A stretch of DNA of 8,709 bases from Desulfitobacterium sp. (GCA_012799495.1 JAAZLD010000158.1:1-8709); one strand, 5' to 3'; shown: positions 1-6,532, numbered from the stretch's first letter. A program made the numbers and translations. The notes: generated by a model from the sequence alone, not told the origin.

Positions 1-603
1 GCTATTGATTCCCATTGCTTCAGCAGCAATCTCATTTTCCCGGATTGAGATACATGCTCTTCCATGAGTAGAGGCTTGGAAGTTGCGAATAATTAGCACA
101 CTAAAAACCATTAACCAAAAGGCCCAAGGCCAGGTTACACTTTTAGTAACAGAGAAACCAGATGCTCCACCTACATAATCTATATTCAGGAAAACTACCC
201 TAACTATTTCACCTAGCCCTAAAGTAGCAATGGCTAAATAGTCTCCTTTTAAACGCAAAGTAGGTAATCCGATTAAAAACCCGACAATTCCAGCTGCAAT
301 AGCTCCTGCAATTAAAGATAAAGGTAAAGCTCCATCAAAATGAACTGTAACTATTGCTGCAAAGTAAGCTCCAATAGCCATAAAACCAGCATGACCAATG
401 GATAATTGGCCTGTAATACCAGTGATTAAGTTTAAACTGGTAGATAAAATAATGTTAATGCAAACTAGGATTAAATTCATAGCTATAAAATTAGTTACTA
501 ATCTATTGGAGATTAAGAATTGAGAGATTACATAAGTAACGATTAGAAAGGCAATAATTATGAGGTTCTTTTTAGTAAAAATTTGTTGTAACCAGTCCTT
601 CAT
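1..603 (-). CDS. livM: Branched-chain amino-acid ABC transporter permease LivM (5' part; C-terminus beyond left edge)
   Basis: This is one of the two membrane permeases of a LivJHMGF-type uptake system for branched-chain or related amino acids. 201 codons are open from an ATG at 603 to the window edge. Family LivM proteins are usually about 290-360 residues, so roughly the last third is missing only because the window ends. Seen in the translation: hydrophobic N-terminal segments, TGQLSIGHAGFMAIGAY at about residues 64-80, RLKGDYLAIATLGLGEIVR at 117-135, and the cytoplasmic coupling loop GRACISIRENEIAAEAMGIN at 181-200, which contacts the ATPase in this family. The start is supported by AGGTGAT five bases upstream and by a gap of only 9 bp after the livH stop. 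That gap implies co-transcription and probable translational coupling. livG and livF would be expected further left (inference). Confidence 0.95.
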   Translation of the reverse strand, partial: MKDWLQQIFTKKNLIIIAFLIVTYVISQFLISNRLVTNFIAMNLILVCINIILSTSLNLITGITGQLSIGHAGFMAIGAYFAAIVTVHFDGALPLSLIAGAIAAGIVGFLIGLPTLRLKGDYLAIATLGLGEIVRVVFLNIDYVGGASGFSVTKSVTWPWAFWLMVFSVLIIRNFQASTHGRACISIRENEIAAEAMGINS

Positions 604-612
604 CTTAATCAC

Positions 613-1500
613 CTACACTTTCTCCCGTTCATTTTTGCCAAGAATTCCGGAAGGACGAACGATTAAAACTATAATTAGAATAAAAAAAGCTACCGCGTCA
701 CGCCACATAGATCCTCCAAAACCTGACACAAAAGTTTCTATTAAACCAAGAAGAAGTCCTCCGACCATTGCACCAGGAATAATTCCAATGCCTCCTAAGA
801 CTGCTGCCACAAAAGCTTTTAGCCCTGGCATAATTCCCATTAGAGGTTGAACTTGATTATAATAAACTCCCAGCAAAACTCCAGCAGCTGCTGCTAAAGA
901 GGAACCAATAGCGAATGTTGCTGAAATAGTATTATTCACATTGATACCCATCAATTGGGCAGCTTCTTTATCAAGGGAAACAGCTCGCATAGCTTTTCCT
1001 ACCTTAGTATATTTAATCACAAGAGAAAGAAGTACCATGAGTACCACTGCAGTTACCACCATTATGACATCACTATATTTAAAAATAATTCCACCTACAT
1101 TATAAATAGTTTCTGGTAACACAGATGGGAATGTCCGTATTTGAGGACCGAAAGCAATCATACTACTATACTCGATAAATAAGGACATACCGATGGCAGT
1201 AATCAAAGCTGCAAGACGGGTGGCATTACGTAAAGGTTTATAAGCAATTCGTTCTATAGCCATTCCAATCAAGGCACATAAAATCATAGAAATGATCAAA
1301 GCCGGTAAAAAAGGAAGTCCCAAGACAGCGGTAGCATACCAACCTATAAAAGCTCCCAGCATCAAAATATCCCCATGGGCGAAGTTAATAAGCTGGATAA
1401 TTCCATAGACCATTGTATAGCCCAAGGCAATTAAGGCATAAATACTTCCTAAGGTTATTCCATTCACCAAAAGCTGAAGCAACTGCTCTAGGCTTACCAT
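613..1500 (-). CDS. livH: Branched-chain amino-acid ABC transporter permease LivH
   Basis: This is the second membrane permease of the Liv importer. It would pair with LivM in the cytoplasmic membrane and receive substrate from the LivJ lipoprotein. It has 295 residues, a normal family length, and is strongly hydrophobic throughout. Diagnostic blocks are NGITLGSIYALIALGYTMVY near residues 13-32, INFAHGDILMLGAF at 38-51, ERIAYKPLRNATRLAALIT at 83-101 and the ATPase-coupling loop GKAMRAVSLDKEAAQLMGIN at 168-187. The ATG at 1500 has a strong AGGAGGA site centred near 1509. It lies 148 bp downstream of livJ with a hairpin terminator between them, so its expression is probably lower than that of livJ. 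It is followed after 9 bp by livM. Confidence 0.96.
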   Translation of the reverse strand: MVSLEQLLQLLVNGITLGSIYALIALGYTMVYGIIQLINFAHGDILMLGAFIGWYATAVLGLPFLPALIISMILCALIGMAIERIAYKPLRNATRLAALITAIGMSLFIEYSSMIAFGPQIRTFPSVLPETIYNVGGIIFKYSDVIMVVTAVVLMVLLSLVIKYTKVGKAMRAVSLDKEAAQLMGINVNNTISATFAIGSSLAAAAGVLLGVYYNQVQPLMGIMPGLKAFVAAVLGGIGIIPGAMVGGLLLGLIETFVSGFGGSMWRDAVAFFILIIVLIVRPSGILGKNEREKV

Positions 1501-1543
1501 GATTCTCCTCCTATCATTTAATTATCTCTTTTACCGAAAAAAA

Positions 1544-1563
1544 GAAGAGGGAAATCCCTCTTC
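1544..1563 (-). terminator. Hairpin terminator / attenuator between livJ and livH
   Basis: The 8-bp perfect stem GAAGAGGG/CCCTCTTC has a 4-base loop and is flanked by A7 on one side and T7 on the other, so it can act on either strand. On the minus strand it comes 86 bases after the livJ stop and 44 bases before the livH start. The permease genes have no other obvious promoter in the gap. It therefore most likely ends a fraction of transcripts, giving more binding protein than permease, a common arrangement in binding-protein-dependent transport operons. A second inverted repeat (TAACAAC/GTTGTTA, 1570-1576 and 1594-1600) abuts it on the upstream side. Confidence 0.8.
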
Positions 1564-1648
1564 TTTTTTTAACAACGTCTTTTGCACTCACAAGTTGTTA
1601 GATCCGGGTGAAGGATTGTTTTACTTTTATGCTTAACTTGCTGCTACC

Positions 1649-2827
1649 TTATTGTGGATCTACCCGGCTAGTGAACACCCATTGACCTTCTTCGTCATCT
1701 TCGCCCTGTTCATACTTCAAGATAACTGCACTTTTCTTTGGATTATGAGTTGTTGGATCAACGGTAATAGTTCCTGTAACACCTTGAAGATCTTGCAGAT
1801 TTTCTAAGGCATCTCTAATAGCTTTGGTATCAGTGCTACCTGCTTTTTCGATACCTGCGATGAGCATTTGAGCTGTGTCATATCCTAATGCTGCAAATCC
1901 AGTGGGTTTCTCACCATATTCTTCTTCATATTGCCTGATGAATTCTTGTAGGCCTGGATCGTCAGTAGCTACATGGTCTGAATAATAAACTTCACTCATG
2001 TTATTTGCTCCCGCAATTCTAGTAGTTTCATTACCATTAAATCCGTCACCGCCGAAGATAGGTACTGTAATACCAGCTTCGCGAGCTTGTTTAATGATAA
2101 CTCCTACTGCTTCATAATAGCCTGGTACATAAATTGCCTCAGGATTTTTTCCCTTAATGCGGTTTAATACTGCTCTAAAATCTTTGTCTTGGTCCATATA
2201 GTTTTCTTCAGCTACAATTGTACCGCCACCAGCAGTGAACACTTCCTTGAAGGCCTCACCTAATCCTCTAGAATAATCTCCACTAGTAGAAATTAGTAAA
2301 GCCACATTTTTCACTTTCAAATCATCAAGAGCAAATCGTGCACCTACTTCTCCTTGGAAAAGGTCCATGAAGCAGGCCCGGAAAATCCACTCGTTAAGTT
2401 TACCATTTTCAACAGTAAGATCTTCTCCAGTACCGGAAGGTGTAATTAATGGAATTTCATATGATGTAACAGTCGGAATGACTGCTTTAATCGTTCTAGT
2501 AGTCATTGGTCCTAGTACGGCGACTACATCTCTATCAACTAATTTTTCAGCTTGGGTTGCAGATTCAGTTGGGTCAGATTTGTTATCTGTTTCGATGAGA
2601 TTGATTGTTTTGCCATCTAATACTCCGCCATTTTCATTTTGTTGTTTGATAGCAAGTTTAGCTCCTTTTAGTCCTGCTTGCCCATACTGAGCAACATCTC
2701 CTGTAAGTTCAAAAAGTGCTGCTACATTAATGGAATCTTCTCCTCCGCTAGACGCTCCTATACTACAGCCTGCTAATAAAGACAAGCTTAATACTGCGGC
2801 TAGTGCCACTTTAAAGATTTTCTTCAC
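1649..2827 (-). CDS. livJ: Branched-chain amino-acid ABC transporter substrate-binding lipoprotein
   Basis: This is the extracytoplasmic receptor of the Liv importer, with a type-1 periplasmic binding fold (Peripla_BP_6 family), 392 residues. The N-terminus is a lipoprotein signal: KK at 2-3, a hydrophobic stretch, then the lipobox LLAGC with the lipidated Cys at 21. A Ser/Gly-rich linker precedes the fold, which starts at INVAALFELTGDVAQYGQAG, typical of the family. The start codon is GTG, not ATG; CAGGAGG lies 10 bases upstream and the signal peptide begins exactly there. The gene is first in the operon, behind a sigma-A-type promoter at 2905-2933. The substrate could be Leu/Ile/Val or another amino acid, amide or short-chain solute, since this family is broad; the sequence alone does not decide. 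Confidence 0.93.
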   Translation of the reverse strand: MKKIFKVALAAVLSLSLLAGCSIGASSGGEDSINVAALFELTGDVAQYGQAGLKGAKLAIKQQNENGGVLDGKTINLIETDNKSDPTESATQAEKLVDRDVVAVLGPMTTRTIKAVIPTVTSYEIPLITPSGTGEDLTVENGKLNEWIFRACFMDLFQGEVGARFALDDLKVKNVALLISTSGDYSRGLGEAFKEVFTAGGGTIVAEENYMDQDKDFRAVLNRIKGKNPEAIYVPGYYEAVGVIIKQAREAGITVPIFGGDGFNGNETTRIAGANNMSEVYYSDHVATDDPGLQEFIRQYEEEYGEKPTGFAALGYDTAQMLIAGIEKAGSTDTKAIRDALENLQDLQGVTGTITVDPTTHNPKKSAVILKYEQGEDDEEGQWVFTSRVDPQ

Positions 2828-2899
2828 TTCTTTTCTGCCTCCTGTTGTATTTTTTTGACTTTTTCCTTTTTTCTAAATTCCTCTAACTTTTTTAATTTG

Positions 2900-3001
2900 A
2901 GTACATTTTATATTTTATATAGCAATCTGTCAACGAGTAAAACTGTCTCAGTACATATTTTTATTTATCAGTGTTAGAAAAAGAATATCTGTATCAGTAC
3001 A
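2900..3001. promoter_or_regulatory. AGTACA repeats around the liv promoter, possible operator
   Basis: A 13-mer of the form CTGTMTCAGTACA (plus strand) occurs at 2943-2955 and 2989-3001 with one mismatch. The two copies are 46 bp apart, start to start, and lie just upstream of the -35 box. The core AGTACA occurs again at 2900-2905, over the predicted start site, and a degenerate ATCAGTGTT lies between the two main copies near 2967-2975. The location suits binding of an activator or repressor. Which regulator is unknown; no CodY-like AATTTTCWGAAAATT box was seen. Confidence 0.45.
2905..2933 (-). promoter_or_regulatory. Sigma-A-type promoter of the liv operon
   Basis: Read on the minus strand, a perfect -35 TTGACA (2928-2933) is followed by a 17-bp spacer and the -10 TAAAAT (2905-2910), five of six matching TATAAT. 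Transcription would begin near 2898, giving a leader of about 70 bases before the livJ GTG. No riboswitch or T-box signature was seen in that leader. Confidence 0.78.
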
Positions 3002-3016
3002 CCTAGCTTTTTATAG

Positions 3017-3048
3017 TAAAAAACCACCTCCTTTTTCTAGGAAGTGGT
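3017..3048 (-). terminator. Terminator of the hypA-hypB-TPR operon
   Basis: On the minus strand ACCACTTCC pairs with GGAGGTGGT (stem arms 3040-3048 and 3023-3031, 8-base loop) and is followed by six U residues. The one non-Watson-Crick position is a U-G wobble in the minus-strand RNA but a C-A mismatch in the plus-strand RNA. The hairpin is therefore directional, as expected for ending the operon whose last stop is at 3095. Confidence 0.82.
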
Positions 3049-3094
3049 AAAATATTATTTAAAATAGTTTCTTCAATTTTTATATTTGTTAAAG

Positions 3095-3502
3095 TCACCC
3101 TTTGTCTTTCTTCTTAAATAAGTTAACGAATTTCTTTAAAGACCATTTTGCCTGTCGCTCAACTAGCTTTAAATTCCTTGCGGGAATAGGGCTTTCTGGA
3201 TCTATTGCTAAAGCTTTGCGATAATACTCACCCGCTTCTTCTAAGCTTCCCTCTAAACGGGCAATATTACCTAGGTTATTCCAAGTGGACACCATTTCCG
3301 GATTTATTTCAACAGCTTTACTAAGGTACTTTTTAGCTTTTTCTAAATGGTTAGTCTTACCGTATAATGTTCCAAGTTTATTATATGCTTCAGCATCTTC
3401 AGGTACTAATTCAATATATTGCAAAAAAGCCTCCTCTGCATCCTTATAGCGAGACTTTTCTAGATATTCTATTCCTTTATGAAAAAGCTCCTTATTTACC
3501 AT
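3095..3502 (-). CDS. Small three-repeat TPR protein coupled to hypB
   Basis: A 135-residue soluble protein made almost entirely of three consecutive 34-residue tetratricopeptide repeats: residues 4-37, 38-71 and 72-105. Each has the expected small or aromatic residues and ends in a Pro-containing turn (LVPEDA, INPEMV, IDPESP). A lysine-rich tail (about 106-135, ending FKKKDKG) follows. It has no signal peptide or membrane segment. TPRs are protein-protein interaction scaffolds, so no enzyme activity is expected. The ATG is 2 bp after the hypB stop and its ribosome binding site (AAGGAT) lies inside the end of hypB, so the two are translationally coupled. A role as an adaptor in nickel-enzyme maturation is inferred from position only; it could be a generic TPR protein. 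Confidence 0.88.
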   Translation of the reverse strand: MVNKELFHKGIEYLEKSRYKDAEEAFLQYIELVPEDAEAYNKLGTLYGKTNHLEKAKKYLSKAVEINPEMVSTWNNLGNIARLEGSLEEAGEYYRKALAIDPESPIPARNLKLVERQAKWSLKKFVNLFKKKDKG

Positions 3503-3504
3503 AT

Positions 3505-4176
3505 CTATACATCCTTGACTTTATTAATTTCATCGGTTATCCACTGAACCCAATCTTTTAATCCATCACCGGTTCGACAAGAGACTTCGAATATTTTTAT
3601 ATCTGGATTAATATTTAGAATATCCTCTTTCATAACCTTCAAGTCTGTATCTACTAAAGGCAGTAGATCCATTTTGTTTAAGATTACTGCTTTCGAATTG
3701 CGGAAAATAACGGGGTATTTGGCTGGTTTGTCATCTCCCTCCACTACACTTAGAACGACTATTTTAAAATTCTCCCCTAAATCAAAATCTGCCGGACAGA
3801 CTAAATTACCTACATTTTCGATAATCATTAAATCTAAATTAGGGATATCGAATTCAGGAAGAACTTTCTCTACCATTTTTGAATCTAAGTGGCAGCCCCC
3901 TCCTGTATTGATTTGGACTACAGGAACTTTATGTTCTGCAATACGATCCGCATCTTTACTAGTGAATATATCACCTTCTATAACTGCAACTGAATGCATT
4001 TCCTTAAGAAAAGACAAAGTACGCTCTAAAAGAGTAGTTTTTCCCGCTCCGGGAGAACCTATTATATTAATAGCTAAGCATTTGTTTTCATTAAAATATT
4101 TGCGGTTTATTTCCGCTTGTAGATCATTATTTTGGAGTAAGTTGGCCATAACAGCTATTTCCCGTGATGTGCTCAT
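3505..4176 (-). CDS. hypB: Hydrogenase/nickel-enzyme maturation GTPase HypB
   Basis: This cytoplasmic SIMIBI-class GTPase works with HypA to deliver nickel to the [NiFe]-hydrogenase large subunit, and in some bacteria to other nickel enzymes. It has 223 residues. Seen: Walker A GSPGAGKTT at 40-48, EGDIFTSKDADRI at 67-79, the metal-site block NTGGGCHLD at 90-98 with Cys95-His96, Cys127 in NLVCPADFD, and the guanine-specificity motif NKMD at 168-171. Cys95, His96 and Cys127 correspond to the nickel/zinc ligands of the G-domain site in characterised HypB proteins. It has no histidine-rich stretch and no N-terminal CxxCGC motif, so it is the minimal form without the extra nickel store or high-affinity N-terminal site. 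The usual TGKGCHLD reads TGGGCHLD. Its ATG overlaps the hypA stop (ATGA). hypC, D, E, F and a hydrogenase are not in the window. Confidence 0.96.
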   Translation of the reverse strand: MSTSREIAVMANLLQNNDLQAEINRKYFNENKCLAINIIGSPGAGKTTLLERTLSFLKEMHSVAVIEGDIFTSKDADRIAEHKVPVVQINTGGGCHLDSKMVEKVLPEFDIPNLDLMIIENVGNLVCPADFDLGENFKIVVLSVVEGDDKPAKYPVIFRNSKAVILNKMDLLPLVDTDLKVMKEDILNINPDIKIFEVSCRTGDGLKDWVQWITDEINKVKDV

Positions 4177-4517
4177 TCTTCTACCTCCAAGCTTTCTAAA
4201 AATAGCTCTTCCCCTTCAATAATTTCCACACCTAAGTGCTCACAAAAGGGACAAGTAAAATTCCAATTTTCTACTTGAAATTCTCTATTACAGTTTCTAC
4301 ATTTACCTTTTACAGGAACCATTTCAATTTTTAATTCTGCTCCTTCGCAAATAGTATCTTTAGCAAAGGCGGCAAAAGCCATTTGCAAAGCATCTGGCTC
4401 TGCATTAGTGAGTCTACCAACTTTTAGCTTAACTAGATTAACCTTCTTTACGGAATAATGAGCTAGAGCATCTTCAATAGCTTCAAAGACACCACTCATT
4501 AGGGACATTTCATGCAA
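4173..4517 (-). CDS. hypA: Hydrogenase nickel incorporation chaperone HypA (TTG start)
   Basis: This is a small nickel-binding chaperone that hands nickel to the hydrogenase large subunit with HypB. It has 114 residues, the family length. The N-terminus reads MHEMSL; His2 and Glu3 of the invariant MHE motif form the nickel site, so translation must start at the TTG at 4517. The next in-frame ATG, codon 4, would remove the nickel ligand. A weak purine-rich site (GGGGATG) lies upstream. The structural zinc site is complete: Cys73-x-x-Cys76 and Cys89-x-x-Cys92. The stop overlaps the hypB start by 4 bp. The gene lies 75 bp after the ykvI-like gene, with no clear terminator or convincing promoter between, so read-through from that gene is possible. 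Confidence 0.95.
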   Translation of the reverse strand: MHEMSLMSGVFEAIEDALAHYSVKKVNLVKLKVGRLTNAEPDALQMAFAAFAKDTICEGAELKIEMVPVKGKCRNCNREFQVENWNFTCPFCEHLGVEIIEGEELFLESLEVEE

Positions 4518-4592
4518 AATATCACATCCCCATCTCGTTAATTTTAATATAAAAAATACGGTTCATATAATTTTATCTTATCTCATAAGGAG

Positions 4593-5642
4593 TTACTTCG
4601 GCAAGAGTATACGGTTTTTTATCCAGTTCAGTAGCAAGAATGGTAAAAATATTAGACCTAAATAACCAAATAGGGGATAAACGATCTTTACTATCAATGA
4701 AAATTTTATACCTGCCAAGGGGATAACGATTATAAGTAATATAAGTGCAACTTTTCGATAGTTCATGTTATATTTTTTTTCAAAATGACTAACTAAGCTA
4801 AAACCGTTACCGATGGCAGCAGTTAACATAGCTAACCAAAGAACTACTACATAGAAAAAAGCCCACCAACTACCTAATTTTCCAGCTACTACTACCATTG
4901 GAATTTCATAATTTTGTACTTCGGGGAATTTCAATAGAGATAAACCTATTATAGAAGCAAATAAACCCAAACCCAATCCCCCTAAAGCTGCTCCGAAAAG
5001 TCCTTCTGATTTTTGAACATCTTTTCCTAGAGAAGCGAAGACCACCATAGCAATAGTTAGATTAAAAGAAACATAAAGTATAGATGAAAATAAATAATGG
5101 CCTACCAAGGGATTAGCTATATTATCTACAGAAATATTCTTTGTCCCTTCCATAAAGAGAATAGCTAATAAGGCTATCCCAAAGCAGAAAATGAATTTTA
5201 TAGGAATCAAAGCGCTATTGATCCATAAGACTCCTTCACCTTTATACCAAAGTGCTAAAGCAATAACAACAGCTGTTAATAAAGTACCGATCCAAGGTGA
5301 TAAATCTAAGTATTGCTGAAAAACCGCTCCAGTTCCTGAGAGCATCGCCATCATACCTATAAAAAGTAGAATACTAATAAGGATATCAATTTTACTTCCC
5401 CACTTTTTTCCGATAAGTGCTTGAAAGAATTCAGTATATGATGAGACTTGCCAGCTTTTTTGTAAATCCAGCATTATATAGCCGAAAATCGCAAAGAGTA
5501 GGGCGCTTGTTCCAATACCTAATAGACCTTTCTTACCAAAAGATATAAAAAACTGTTGGATTTCCTGGCCCGAAGCAAAACCTGCTCCCATAACTGCCCC
5601 TATATATGTAGCGGCTACTTGGAAAATTAGTTTTTTATTCAT
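4593..5642 (-). CDS. YkvI-family integral membrane transporter, substrate unknown
   Basis: A 349-residue, very hydrophobic protein with about ten predicted membrane segments, resembling Bacillus subtilis YkvI and related members of the APC/sodium-symporter-like superfamily. The N-terminal signature GAVMGAGFASGQEIQQFF (15-32) is a broken first helix of the type that forms the substrate and ion site in this fold. The C-terminus is short and basic (LNWIKNRILLPK). The ATG at 5642 has an AGGAGG site 7 bases upstream. The family has no firmly established substrate that I know of. The gene is divergent from yyaC and upstream of hypA. A link to nickel or hydrogenase metabolism would be speculative, but the gap to hypA shows no clear stop signal. 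Confidence 0.85.
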   Translation of the reverse strand: MNKKLIFQVAATYIGAVMGAGFASGQEIQQFFISFGKKGLLGIGTSALLFAIFGYIMLDLQKSWQVSSYTEFFQALIGKKWGSKIDILISILLFIGMMAMLSGTGAVFQQYLDLSPWIGTLLTAVVIALALWYKGEGVLWINSALIPIKFIFCFGIALLAILFMEGTKNISVDNIANPLVGHYLFSSILYVSFNLTIAMVVFASLGKDVQKSEGLFGAALGGLGLGLFASIIGLSLLKFPEVQNYEIPMVVVAGKLGSWWAFFYVVVLWLAMLTAAIGNGFSLVSHFEKKYNMNYRKVALILLIIVIPLAGIKFSLIVKIVYPLFGYLGLIFLPFLLLNWIKNRILLPK

Positions 5643-5688
5643 TATACCCCCTCCTGCCTTATGGTTATGGGCAAATCTTTCTTCTCAT

Positions 5689-5718
5689 GCATAAACACTC
5701 ATAACCTTGGCAATAATC
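5689..5718 (+). promoter_or_regulatory. Predicted sigma-F (forespore) promoter of yyaC
   Basis: The -35 element GCATA (5689-5693) is separated by exactly 15 bases from the -10 element GGCAATAATC (5709-5718). This fits the Bacillus sigma-F pattern (GYWTA, about 15 bp, GGNNANANT). No sigma-A promoter of comparable quality was seen in this short divergent gap. The predicted transcript start is near 5724, about 30 bases before the yyaC ATG. Sigma-F control agrees with what I recall for B. subtilis yyaC, an early forespore gene. Confidence 0.68.
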
Positions 5719-5741
5719 TAATTGAATAGTTATTTTTAGGC

Positions 5742-5747
5742 AGGAGG
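5742..5747 (+). promoter_or_regulatory. Ribosome binding site that decides the yyaC start
   Basis: A full AGGAGG lies 7 bases before the ATG at 5755 but only 4 bases before the in-frame TTG at 5752. This favours the ATG as the true start. Confidence 0.8.
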
Positions 5748-5754
5748 GACATTG

Positions 5755-6324
5755 ATGAGTTTTCTTTCGGTTTTTACCGATACTCAAAAATACAAAGCTC
5801 ATTTTGAAGATAAACAGGGTACTCAAAAAATAGAAAATCGCTTAATGGAGATGTTTGCAGCCCAGCGCCATCGGCCTACAATTGTATTATGTATAGGCAC
5901 AGATCGGTCCACTGGTGATTCACTTGGCCCCTTAACAGGTACCTATTTAAGTAAACTTGATCTGCCTAAACTCCATGTTATGGGAACTTTAGAACATCCG
6001 GTACATGCTACAAACCTAGCTGATAACATTCAATTCATTAAGAGTTCCTATACTAATCCATTTATCCTAGCCGTAGATGCTTGTTTAGGGAAAATGGATT
6101 CCGTAGGAAAAATAACTTTAGCTAATGGTCCTTTAAAACCTGGAGCAGGTGTTAATAAAGATTTGCCTCCTGTCGGTGAAATCCATATGACTGGAATTGT
6201 GAATGTTGGCGGATTTATGGAATATATGGTATTACAAAACACAAGATTAGGATTAGTCTGGAAAATGGCTGAAAGTCTCAGCGGAGTTTTATCAAGAGCT
6301 TATTTAAGAACACATATTTCTTGA
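5755..6324 (+). CDS. yyaC: Sporulation protein YyaC (DUF1256, GPR/HybD-like fold)
   Basis: A 189-residue cytoplasmic protein of the DUF1256/YyaC family, found in endospore formers and distantly related to the germination protease GPR and the hydrogenase endopeptidase HybD. Three family blocks are visible: CIGTDRSTGDSLGP (46-59), HPVHATNL (81-88) and AVDACLG (106-112). Asp55 and Asp108 sit where GPR has its two catalytic aspartates (GPR motifs ...TPDALGP and VDAL), so a peptidase-like active site appears intact. That assignment is inference from motif resemblance; the substrate is unknown. The ATG at 5755 is chosen over the TTG at 5752 on ribosome binding site spacing. It is the only plus-strand gene, driven by a sigma-F-like promoter and ended by the hairpin at 6438-6472. 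Confidence 0.93.
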   Translation: MSFLSVFTDTQKYKAHFEDKQGTQKIENRLMEMFAAQRHRPTIVLCIGTDRSTGDSLGPLTGTYLSKLDLPKLHVMGTLEHPVHATNLADNIQFIKSSYTNPFILAVDACLGKMDSVGKITLANGPLKPGAGVNKDLPPVGEIHMTGIVNVGGFMEYMVLQNTRLGLVWKMAESLSGVLSRAYLRTHIS

Positions 6325-6437
6325 ATGCCTTTTTTGATATTGATTTTTCTAATATTTCTCTTAATATTAATTCTCCGTAATATTGTTCTTTCTTAAAATT
6401 TGATGACTAACTCTAGATTCATATAGAATTCCATAGA

Positions 6438-6472
6438 AAAAGTAGATCCTCTAAACCTGAGGATCTACTTTT
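6438..6472. terminator. Bidirectional terminator between convergent yyaC and DUF4446 genes
   Basis: A 14-bp perfect stem (6438-6451 paired with 6459-6472, core GTAGATCCTC/GAGGATCTAC) has a 7-base loop. It ends in TTTTATTT on the plus strand and TTTTCTAT on the minus strand. It lies 113 bp past the yyaC stop and 184 bp past the DUF4446 stop, so it can serve both. Confidence 0.9.
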
Positions 6473-6532
6473 ATTTAGCCTATGATATCTAAGCTTTTTA
6501 ACATTCTATCTTCATTTTTTTATTCCCATATA

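Noticed and set aside
560..850. 96-codon plus-strand open frame opposite livH/livM
   Set aside because: It lies antisense to well-conserved permease sequence and has low-complexity Pro/Lys/Ile composition typical of reverse-strand shadows.
2367..2690. 107-codon plus-strand open frame opposite livJ
   Set aside because: It is antisense to a clear binding-protein gene, without start signals or a recognisable family.
2828..2898. Riboswitch or T-box in the liv leader
   Set aside because: The roughly 70-base leader is AT-rich and lacks a T-box GGTGGTACCGCG-type element, a terminator/antiterminator pair or any recognisable aptamer core.
3537..3545. DnaA-box-like TTATCCACT
   Set aside because: A single one-mismatch copy inside hypB coding sequence, with no cluster and no AT-rich unwinding element. 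It is expected by chance.
3674..4222. 182-codon open frame on the plus strand, antisense to hypB
   Set aside because: HypB on the opposite strand has every family motif. The plus-strand translation shows no recognisable domain and no ribosome binding site, so it is a shadow frame.
5649..5748. 11-bp inverted repeat CCCTCCTGCCT / AGGCAGGAGGG across the yyaC divergent gap
   Set aside because: Both arms are simply the extended ribosome binding sites of the two divergent genes. Shared purine-rich sequence explains the symmetry without invoking an operator.
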